Source of the DNA: Pyxicephalus adspersus
Lineage: Eukaryota; Chordata; Amphibia; Anura; Pyxicephalidae
NCBI RefSeq assembly: GCF_032062135.1
Contig: NC_092861.1
Location: 119,696,234-119,760,233 of the forward strand
Reading direction: 5' to 3'
Length of the DNA: 64,000 nucleotides
In this document: positions 35,326 through 47,300 of the stretch, piece by piece
Numbering within the stretch: position 1 is the first letter of the stretch
Layout of the letters: each line of letters begins with the position of its first letter
Translations under genes and position numbers: made by a program
The notes under the pieces: generated by a model
Seen by the model: the letters and a program-made list of their open reading frames with translations, nothing else
Databases searched by the model: none
Told to the model about the DNA's origin: nothing

Positions 35326-38300
35326 AAATATAGGATTTCCTGCCCACATATATCCAATTACTGGAGAGCACGTATAATTTAGTTTAGGCTAATAAAATTG
35401 CTCTTTCCATTAAAACAGGACACAAAAAATGACATGATACATGTAGGGGGTCTATGAAATTGTTGGTTACCTGAATAAGATGGTAAATCATAAAAGTGGC
35501 AATTCCAGCCCGTCTCCACTCTGGATGGACAAACAGAAATGAAATGTACGCCTCATTATACTTCACGTCAGGCACCATGAAGCCAAAGGCAACAATGACC
35601 TTCTTGTACAGAACCACCACACTAAAATCCGGATACTGGAGACATTCAGAGACATCAATCCCTGGACATAGGAAAAATGAATATCACCTTATTATTAAAT
35701 TGATAATAGACAAAAATAAGCACATTGCTTTTTATTTATAAGTCTGGTGTCTTCTATGGTGTGACCCCCACAGGCTATGTGATGTTATAATGTGGGTGCT
35801 AATCTTTACAACAGACCTGTCAAGTAGAACAGAAAACCCTTCCTTTCTCACCTGTACATGAATTATATTGGCTAAAGGGGTAACAGCCTAAAGTGAATGT
35901 GAGCAGTCATTTCGGTCAGTACTCTATCGGGTTCACAATACAGACCGTTATTCTCTGTATTAATATATGGATCCCCTGCAAAGCCTCTTTAAGTTTATCT
36001 ATGCTCAATACTAAAATTATTGTACAGCATAACTTTCTAGCAAACTTTTTCATACCAGCAAATACTTCAACTATACATGCCAGCATCACCCTGCCACAAT
36101 ATTTTTTCTGTATGAATCCACCTTTTACCTGGCCAGAAGAATTGCTGACATATAGAGTTAATGGTGGGGATGTGGCCCGGACGGACATAGCAATAGTCAA
36201 TGGGAGATTCCGGTTCTGGTACCCAGTCAGGATCATTTCTATGTGCATATGCTCGGATTTGAGACAACAACTGCAGCCGGTAAGGTCTGGTCTCATAGTC
36301 ACGCCTAGAAATAAAAAGCACAATGACCTATTAGGTAAGATTTTTGACATCTAAAATAGTAAACAAAAATGAAAAATGAAAATTCTCAAAGCAATCCTTT
36401 TGATTAGTGGGGTTTTACTTTTGTAGTTGTAGACACATAGTTTCTTTGGTACTATACTAGTATGCTGGAACATGTCATTTTGTATTTATTGTTCCAACTT
36501 TGGGTGCCATATGGACACACATGGCCCCCCAGCATGAGGTCGCACATGGTTTACTAGCTGAATCAAAAGATAAGATGAAATAGCTGTAATGGAATGTGCA
36601 AGCATATCTGATAAAGAAACAGGTATTCTCTTCATCTGTTTGCTTCTATACCAGAGCTGTACAGTTCCAGTTCAAAAGGACCACATACAGGCCAGGATAT
36701 TCAAATAAAGAAAGCAAGTTCTGTTTATAATTTGGGTTTAGTTGGGTTTTATCATATCTCCAATTGTCTCTGACAACAAGCAAATTAATACTCATTTTCA
36801 TCTTTCGGGAATAATGCAGAAACAATCTCATTTGTGAAAGGAAATGTACTTTTTTTATCAATAGGACAAGCTAATGGTATATAAAACTGGTGAAAAGGAA
36901 AAGAGCAAGATTGAATAGAAAGCAGAGATTATTTTTATTTTCTAACCTTTGTCACAGAAACCATAGCTGGAATCTCACTGATTGTTCTGAGACACTAAAG
37001 ACACTTTGCTCCTGCTTCTATGCACGATTTATTACCAGCAACCCGTTAAAGGAAACAATAACAGATTTCAGAGTACACATACCCCACATTCTATAGTAAA
37101 CACATTGCTGATGAGATTTTACTTGCTTGTGTTTGATATTTCCAGGATTTAGATTACCCAAACATTATTTACTTTAATTTGATCCATTTGGAATTTAATG
37201 AACTAGTTCAATACAAATGTCAACTGTCAAATATTATTATTATTATTAATAATAAACAGGATTTATATAGCGCCAACATATTACGCAGCGCTGTACATTA
37301 AATAGGGATTGCAAATGACAGACTAATACAGACAGTGATACAGGAGGAGAGGACCCTGCCCCGAAGAGCTTACAATCTAGTAGTAGTAGTAAATATAAAT
37401 CAATAAATCGCACTATGACACATGGCAATCATTTAACAGTTTTGCACATTTTATACCTTATTTCTTGTAATCAATCAAAATGCAAATTAATCATATTTTT
37501 TTCTCAATCAATCTCTCAGTTATTGTTGATTAAATATGTGCACACATTGCAAAGTTCATTCAAACAGAAAGCCATCGAAAGGTCCTAAAAAAAACTTTAG
37601 ATCCTTTTTAACATGGAGGAAACCTTAAAATAAATCAGGGAACGTCTGCTATAGTTACTACATCCACAACACACAGTAAATTAGTGTGGTGGTCAGTGGG
37701 AAGAATGCTACCTACATTGCTGTCCAATGGGAAGAATGTCAATCCTTGCAGATAGCCAAAAAGATCACTTATTCCGACCTTAGAGGCACAAACTGCCTAC
37801 CAATCTAGGAACCTCAACCTCTAGAGAAGCCCTAGGGTTTCTTGGTACACTGGTAAAGAAACACTGTTTTTTATCCATTTGACTTATTTTCTTTTAATCC
37901 CATGTAAGATATGAAGTTGTTTTTGGTCGATCTAATTCAGAAAAAAAGAAGATCAAAACATATGGTCAACTGTATAAAATTACTAAATAGTCTGCGCGAT
38001 CGAACAGTAAAATCAACCTGTGGATGGCCAGTCTAAAGCTACGTACACACGGCAGATTTTTATCGCCCGATAATCGGCATCGGCCAATTATCGGGCGAAA
38101 ATCTTCTGTGTGTACAGTCGGTGTCGTCCATCGTCCGGACGACCGACCTGCCGGATCCACGGACGATGGACGACAGCCGATCGTAATGAAAGGGAAGGGG
38201 AGAGCGCGCAGCAGGGTGCCGCTCCGTCGCTCTCCCCCCTCCCCTCTCCATAGAGCATGAACGGTGCTGTATGTACAGCATCGTTCATGCATCTTGCAGC

Positions 38301-41300
38301 CCCTTGTCGTTGGAAAGGATCGTGAAAGATCCTTTCCAACAACAAAAATTGCAAGTGTGTACGCAGCTTTAGTCTCAAATACAAACCTGAAGATTATCCA
38401 TTCTCCTTTCTTGTCATACAAGTGCTATTCATATTTAGGTAAGCAGGTGCTGAGAGAACAGGACGGGACAAACAGACTTTAGATGAGACGAACAGAAAAG
38501 CACAATTACCATTTAGATTCTACACTATATATATGTAATGAGCAAATATTGCTGGCGTCCTGTATCAGAAAACACTGCAAATGGCTGGTACGCTTTTTAG
38601 TACACTGCTTTAGTTCTTGTGTGTGTTGCTGCAATAGAATCGCTTGTAAAACATCTTTATAATGCTGTAACAGACAGCAAGCGCACATGATATCAATATT
38701 ATATGACTAGACAGTAACGGACTGTTGCCAAAATTAGATTCATTATTTAGTGTTTTATCTACAGCAACTAAAAATATCTTTGTTTTGCAATCTGGACTAC
38801 AGAAACAAACAAACTATTGAATTTGATACACAAGCACAATAATCATTCCTTAGGACACGTAAACTAGATTAACTTACCCATACCTACCAAATAACTTCTG
38901 TGTACAATTAAACTTACGCAAGTAAGTGGTAAAAAGGGCAATGACTGCAAATTCACAGTAATCTGCAGCAGCCAATTGGCTTTTAGAATACTGAAGCCAC
39001 AATAACAAAGAAAATAAGATAAGATTTCCGGATGGTTGTTATACGGTACAGCCCTAAAAACGTATTCTTCCCTAGACAATAAAGATAGAAAGTCAATTCT
39101 GAAACGACTTGCTGCTAAGATTAAAGCCATTAAGCAGTGAGATCTTCCGCTAAACACCACGTAGCAGGCACGTCTGTTTATAAGGAAATATAAACTACAA
39201 CATGTCATAAATTTTATTACATTTCAGGGGAAAAAAAACATTACCGAGTACGAAACAGGCAAATAAAAGCAGTTTTATTTGGAAGTAGCGATATGTTTAT
39301 GGTGTTATTTTTACAAAAGTGCCTTTTACACAGAGTGATGTCTGTCCTGATCAAGGAAATACAGGCAAGCCTATTCATTAAGGCAATGCAAAGAGTAAAG
39401 TTGAAGTGCAAAGAAGCATAGCAACCAAAATTCAGTCAATTAAATTTGTAATTGGTAAAAAAAAAATGGTTGCTGAGAGTTACAGTGCGTGCCTTACTGG
39501 ACAAAGGGGGGTATAGTCACTAGTTTACTAACAACTAAACAAAATCAGCATTTATTGAACTGACTAATTTTATTAGGATTGGCCAGAGGTATTGGCATGC
39601 AAACATTCTCTAAAAATATGTTGCTGCATTGCTTTCCATAGACAATAAGTGGTAAGCAGTCCCTGGGTTCTGAAAATTGAATTCAACTAATTCAAATTAA
39701 TTAATGTTTGAATGGAAAATACATTTTCCATTATATAATGGGGAGGGATAGAGAACCTTCCCGTTTCCCTCTGCATTAATTTGCCACATAATACTTTGAA
39801 AAACCCACCAGGGAACCAGTCATCATTACGATCCCTCCAGACACAGGAGAAAATTTGAAAAAAATACTTTAAAAAAAGAACAGGTTGGGGTATGTAAATG
39901 CAGCTCATGGCAATACCTTGGCTGCCACCAGAACAGCCATAAGAATCTGATAGTATAAAGTGTGAAAATGATTAACAACCCATCAAGTATTTCTACCATT
40001 GAGGAGATTTCCCTTTATTTTTTATCCTGTAAACGCATAAACATATGACAATAGTAACTAGAGCAAATATAGAGAGTTAAAGAAAGAAACCAACAAAGAG
40101 TTCATCGCCGTCCAAAACTTAAAAATAGTCTTACCTTTACCTACACTTTAATGCTTCATTCTTGCAGAAATATTAAAAAAAACAAAACAAAAAAACACAA
40201 AATGTATTTTTAATGTAATTTCCTTAACCTAAACTCCCATGATGCTACATTTGAGTGCTTCCTTGCTGGTGCCGCCATCTTTGACGGGTCTTCTTCTGGG
40301 TTTTTTCTAAGTGGGATGAATTAACTCCTGATCATTCACAGGAGTTCATTAATTATTACATAAATTCACTCCGTTCACTCCGCTACATATGCTAAAATTT
40401 TAACAGACAGGCAATACATAGGAACAGATGCATTTTGACAGAAACTCTGTCTGTTTGACAGACAGTAATGATCAGTAAGATCCTTGGGGGAAGAGGATCC
40501 CAAGAAAATCTGGTAATGCTAACAGGGTTTAGCTCTTGCAGGTGGTTACGTATTAAGCTGATACTACTGTGGGTCAATAGGGATAAAGTTTCTGAGAGCT
40601 TACCTTATATATGGCTTTAGAACCCGAGCAGTGTATGGACTCACTATGCTTAGGTCAGCTTGTTTGTCATCAGCTACACCAAGACGACACAAAAAACTTG
40701 TAGTGGAATATTGTAATCTTCTCACTGGTACGGCACACTATTAGTGACAAAATAGACACAAATTAATTAGAGCAATAATTAAGTAGAATCCTCCTACTAG
40801 ATGACTAGCACCATCATCCAATAGCCCCCCTGCCTGTGTGTCACAATCACCAAAAATGATCTATACCAAAATTCAGTAGACAGCTGTTCACTTGGGCTGG
40901 CTTCACAACCACATATATATGCTAATATTTTCTATGGCATCATAAACAAATCTACTTGCTTTTAAGGAGTGAATGAGGCCCTAAAATTATACCTATGATG
41001 AATATATTATTGCAGAATTATGATTATCTTTTTTTCCTGGTAAGGCCAAAATGAAGCACAGTTCACATTTGTTGCTCTCCTCTGGATCCTCTGCAGGGAT
41101 TTTAGTTATTGATTTTTCCTTTGTTGAATTAAAAAATAAATAAATAATTAAGTAACCCAAAGCAGAATGCTAGCAGAAGCAGTGAAGGGACATTTAAAAT
41201 TGTAAGTTCTAGAACCAGGGGCACAGAGGTGAGTCTTCTTTATAGTGCCTGAATAAACACCAGCCTAAATATTTGGGTAGAAGTCTTAAAGGGATGGTCT

Positions 41301-44300
41301 ATGTACCTGCATCATATGACCACCCTAAACATTCCTATAGATTTTCTTTTCTTGGAAGATGATCTTGATTGTTTCATGTGAAAATCTAGCACCGGTACAG
41401 GTGTCCCTTGACATTATTTAGCAACCGGCTGTGCCACATCTCTAATGACCTGCCACTGGTGGGAACTCTTGTAGTACTGGCAGTGGAACACCTCCTGCTT
41501 GTCCGCTTGCCCTGACACAAAACAATAGTCAAGCAATATCTATACAGGGATCACTCACAAAACTTTTACCTGAAACAATTCGATTGACAATACCAGAGCA
41601 TCTGTAAACAGCTTCAGATCCTCTTGTCTTCCACGCTTTTTATTAGATTAACACCTTTTCTGGCTACAGACAAGTTTAAAGCAGCAAATCTATTCAGCTT
41701 ACATTTCACATAAGATCCTGTGAACAGCCAAACTGTGATTGGTTTTAAAACTTTAACATGACCTGAAGGGAACTTACTTGAAATCTATCCAATATTCTCA
41801 TGTCTTTGCTTGTTCTCGTGTACTCTGGACCAGAAGTTAAAGGTCTAGAAATAGAGCCTTCTCTAGCTCCATATACTCCTCCAACCAATGACAGAGCTGC
41901 GTTTACTGCCTGGTCCAGGTTGAAAATAGGCAGTCCCCTTTCCCGCTTGGCCTTACGAACCAGCAGTTTCTGTCTGAGTCTTCTGGCCTCTGGAGTTACA
42001 GCTACAGCATTAGGACAAGACTCAAGGCGTTTTAACAGCAGTTTTTCCTCATACAAGTTTATAGCATGGTACTGAGTGCCTCTACTTCTCTCTCTCTCAA
42101 TTGGCTGAGGTCTCCTTTTGTCCCGAATTCTCTCAATGGATGGACCTTCAGGCAATTCACCCTCTAACCGTTCCATTTTCTCCTCCTCACTCTCTATTTC
42201 TTGCTTCACATGGACAGATGGCTTGTAGTTCTTTCGACTTATAGGAGTAGAATGAGTAGCATTTGGAGAAGGAATGTATTCAATCCCAGGATCAATGACA
42301 CCATCAGTATCCATTTCTTCATCATCTATAAAAGAGCCACAAACACACACATGAACAACACTGTGCATTCCGCTCTGCTACAACAGCATCAGAGCCTAAA
42401 GGGGAACCTAGGACTAGCAACTCAGGCCTGAGTTTTGTCTCATGTGGGAGATCAGGTGCTTCTAATAACCAGGAGCAATGAATGAAGGAGACGGCAAGGA
42501 AATGTGAATTGGTGAGTATACATTGCTGGGAGGCTGGGATGTTCGTTGGCTCAAGCACTTTGCGCTGTAACAGGGCCTCTCTTTAAAGATGACACACTAA
42601 ACTACAGCCTTACCTTCAATCTTGCACAGTTATGTTGGCTCTTCTATACAACAATTGACTACTGTACATGGTAAGACCATACAGCACCCTATAGTCCTTT
42701 CCTGCCCAGCCTTACAGTCCCTGATCCACTATTTTAATTTTAATACAGTTCTTTCAATCATTGAGGGTCAGCTTTACAGAAAGGCATTACCTACAGTAGT
42801 TTGAAAGTAAATGCAGTAATTGAACACCCTTCTAGACTAACAACCACTGATCATTGCATTGTGATATTTGCATAACTCCTGCAAAGAGCCAGCTCATTGC
42901 TTACTTACTAAAAAGGGTCTTTTTAGTACTGAGACAGGGTGCTTCATGTTTGCCGGAAGATATAACTCATAACTATAATTATAATATATACTATAATTAA
43001 CCTGCACTGCACAGAAATCCAATGATGACATTTAAATGAGGCAATACAAATACAGAAAGGTTTTATTTGAAAGTGTCACTAGCATGATGATGGTGAGGTG
43101 GGACCAGGAATGGCAAAATGAAGTAGATTAACTGTTAGCTATCAAAATTGCAGACATATGGAGGTAATAATAACATAGGCATGCATAAGTCAGAAACACA
43201 CAAGGTTTCTGCCCACATGGTTAGAAAGCAAAATCTCTCCTTTCTGTTCTCATTTACAAGGTTCACACAAATGTCACTGCTCATAGAGAAGAGAAATGTA
43301 AAGTACATGTATGGGGAAATGAACCTACACATTCACCAAGGATTCTTTGGTGGAGAATCAATAACTACACATGGACCTGGAAAATTCTCCACCAGAGAAT
43401 GTTTGGTGAATGTCATATTCACCACTTTATAAATGGGGAACCCATTGTTTAATATGTCAACTATTATCCAGTTAGGGCTTAGATCTAAAGAAAGGCTTAC
43501 CATTGTAATGAACTGTATCATTTAGGGACATAAAAATGGCAGAGGTTGTGAGGAAAGTCTAAAATGTTATGACAGGACTTACAGTTTTAGGGCATCTGAA
43601 AAGAAGCAGGGTAACTGCATCTGCTGTAGGCAAAATCTTTTTTTATTCCACTGTTCTCAAATAGTTCCCAATTTTAGAGTTACCATCATATTGATGAACT
43701 GATTCTGTGTCACTGGGGAACTCCTCAGCTTCTGATCTGTTTTCTTTACGTAGTTTACTAATGTGTTTAGAAATGCTACCTTCAATAAAACCATATCAGA
43801 AGCAATTACCATGAAACAATGCTTGCGGAGGCATGACATCAGGGATCAGATCAGCTTCTGAAAGGAGGCTGGGAGTAGCAGAGTGAGACGCTGGTGTCCC
43901 TGGAGCAGAAAAGTCCAGGGAAGGAGAAGGAGAGGGACTAGTCATGGGTGTCCGATCCGAGGAGCTCATAGATGAGAAGTCTATTACTTCTCCTTTCTCT
44001 AGCACAATATCTGGCCTGCGGTTGCGGCTTGAAAACTTCACAGGAGTAGATGTTGTGCTTCGATCACCGAAGCTGCTGGACTCTTTCTGTGCTTTTCTGA
44101 TATCCTTTGCTTCTTGTGTACGCAAGCGCTTTTCTTTAAGCTCTATAGCCGACTCCACTGCGTTTCCTCTAGATCTCTTTCGTAAGCCTTCCACCGTGAT
44201 CACTGGATCCAGGTTAGTCTTGCCAGGAACTGAAGTAAAAAAACACAAAACACCTATGACACATTTGTTAATCATGTGTAAATAATATATAAAGCATTTA

Positions 44301-47300
44301 GTTCTTTCTAAACTATTGGCAGATTTAAAAGACAGGTTAGGGTGGCTCTGTATACATTAATAGATCATGTAATATGTTTCCTAATTGCAAACAGTGTAAG
44401 TACCTCAATTTGTCTTGATATCAGCCTTTTATAACCTACTTTTACAGCTAAACTCAGACTGAAACGAGAGAAGTAGCACAAGGAACCAGATAGTTGTGCT
44501 GGGGTGTTCATGTGCCAACAAAAAGAATGCGGATGGATGGAGAATGCAGAATTACATAGAGATGAGGTCTTCAACATGCTCCTTATTTTCTGTTACTGTC
44601 TAACCACAGGCAAGGGGAGGGACAAGACCTGCCTTTGTTACTTAACATTAGGAAGGTAAAATTAAGTCTTCTGCCCCACTAGATAAAGCTGCTGTGTGTG
44701 GCAGAGCTGTGTAAATCTCAGAACTAGAGAGAGAGAAATAAAAGACCTTTGTACAACAGCTCTTATATGTATTTCATCTCTGTACTTAGCTTTTTGCAAG
44801 GGGTTCAGCTTTATATGGGACACTGTCACTATAATGCACTGATTTTTGGGTAGCTAAACTAAAAAATGTGTTTCACGGCAAATATTCTAAATGCCTTTGA
44901 TGAACATTTAAAATGTTAGTTGAGAATAATTTTCATGGACAAACACTGCAAATGTATGAATCTATTCCAAACCTAATTTAACATGTATTCAATTTGAACT
45001 GACCGATTTTTACACTATTAGCATCACATAATGAATGGAATTATACAACAAACTCAAAGTGCAGGCTTGGCAATTGCCAGGTCGAATTTTGGTTTTCTCC
45101 ATAAAGTTACAGTCTCCAGCTTACCTAAATGACATTGACACTTTAGTGTCCACCATACCTTCTAATTCCTGGGAAGTAAAAGATAACATCTCACCCTCAG
45201 GTCTCATGGTTGGAGGCTTGTTGTGAACTAGCTTCCACCACCCTGGCTCCCCAAACTCTTGAGCTCCAGATCGGAAGAACATTGGACTACCCACAGACAA
45301 ACAACCTGCAACAGTGCTCCACCAGGTGGAAGTCTTCTTTCTAGAAAACAAACACATGGAAAGGTCTCTAGTGCACATTCTAACACATCATCAACACGTG
45401 CTGGTATACTAGTAAAGCAAGAAACAATATTCACAAACTCACACACTAATAAATTAAGCATGATTTGGGGTTGGTTTTATTTTAAGTGGACTTTTTTTAT
45501 CTTCATGAACATAATGTCCAACATCACAATAGCATGTATGTGTGTTAGTTAAAATTATTTCTTGATCTACACATGTGACTCGCTAAAAATAGTTGTTTCT
45601 GTTCGTGAATAGTGACCCCATTATTAGTTAGAATATTGTTTTTAATACCTATATCCCGTTGTTATATAATACAATATTTCATCCAATACAGGAAAAAGGA
45701 ATCACAAAGAATTATGATTTAGCAACAGAGACTGCACGGCAGAAAAGGCTTTCCAGCTCCCTTTGTCTGATTAAAACTTCCATCAGTGCAATGTGATAAG
45801 GGATGATCAGTATACAGTCACTTAAGTGAAGCTGGAGGAAGGTTTTTAATTTTAAAACATACATTTTTTTTTATTATTACTTATACTGTTGGTGCTAATT
45901 AAAAAGACTTTCTAGAAGAGTCCATTTTAACATATAAAAAATAATCGGAAGCTATGGATACAACATCATTTTTTTTATATATGAAAAATAAATTAATTTT
46001 AAGAAGTGTGGTCCCTTGCATTTAGAGAAGGGAATACTTTTTAGATCTTTACCTGCTCCCTAGCAAAAAAGTCCAGTGCTTCTCTATGAAAGAGCAGATG
46101 TCTTCCTTCCATCTAAAATAACCCTGACGACCGGACCCTTCCAGAGACAGATTGTACATAGCCAGCATAACCACCTGTAATATGATATATATAATAAGGA
46201 CCAATATTAGTGCTGATCATATTTTTGCTAAATTACCATCAGTATGTGTGATTTTGGAAACATGCATAAGAAAAAAAACCACTTAGATTAACTGGATGAT
46301 CTTAAAATAGAATACAATTATATAGTAAATGAGGAAGAATATTTTATCCAGAATTCAGGAGCTAGTCAAATGATTCTGGAAGTCACCAGGCCAAATTAAA
46401 TCTGTACCCAAAACCTGTCTACAATACTGCAATATAGTATACTCCAATAAACTTACCATAATGGCTATTAGTTGGAAGAATAAAGTGCCTTGTGTCTACA
46501 GTTTGACAAGGTCCATGCTGTGGCAGACCTAATTTCTTGTCAGTGTGAGCAGTTCTGGTGTTTTAGGATAATACAAGCATATAAAACGATTGCACTTCGC
46601 TGCTGGACAACTCCTAGGAGCCATTCATCCAGCAAACTCCTGCCTTTAGAAGCCTCTCTGCAGACCACACCACAACTGAGCAACTAGGACCCATCGCAGC
46701 CTGTAACTGGACAATAAATGAGCAACAGCACACTGACGAGAACACAACTAGAGGCGGCTGCTATTAAAAGAGGAGTAACACTGTGGAGACGATAGGATTA
46801 CAGTTCTGTCCCCCCATAAGGGGAAGGATTACAGTAGGCCAATATCAAGAGATTTAGGTGCTCCTGGTAGCTAACTTTACCACTTAATTTGAAAATGGCA
46901 TTTGAACCTTCACCTGTTCAGAGACAAGGGCCTTGATGCTAAATCCATTTCAAAGAGACTTTTTTTCACATTATAAAATTATAAATAAATTTAGCCTAAC
47001 AGCAATGAATGCATAAACATTCAAGATCCCATTCTAAATATTCTGCTCATCTACTTACCTGCTGCCACGTCAGTCTCAAGCGTTCAAACTGCTCTTTTCC
47101 GTCTTCTGCACAGTCACTGCATGTAAATTTGAAAAAGTTGTCCCCTTTAAGATGACTTGGTGGGTCACCTCTAAGCTGGCCTGAAAATAAAAACAAGTGA
47201 TAATATCCTTAGTAGTATAGAAAAAAAAGACATGTGCAATGAGTTTACCTGGGAAAAAGTGCTAAAAACATTAAACTCTTGAAAAAAATCAGTAGTTCAA

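Larger units (their letters stand above)
36305..40603 (-). other. KAT14 intron 7 (largest intron)
   Basis: 4.3 kb. It holds the GCGCCAACAT repeat (37231-37390), the 37590-37860 repeat and the MITE at 38033-38372. I see nothing coding in the remaining 38.4-40.6 kb. Confidence 0.6.

Noticed and set aside
38030..38375. AGTCT on both sides of the MITE as a 5-bp target-site duplication
   Set aside because: AGTCT also precedes two other copies of the element, so it is probably part of the terminus and not duplicated target DNA.
38024..38482. Several overlapping long frames on both strands
   Set aside because: They fall in the GC-rich core of a MITE that also occurs at 48679, 50367 and 55015. Frames on both strands are expected there.
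45121..45158. Extension of KAT14 exon 4 to the end of its open frame
   Set aside because: The donor GAAG/GTATGG at 45159 joins in phase to exon 5 and restores the conserved order; reading on gives residues absent from orthologues.
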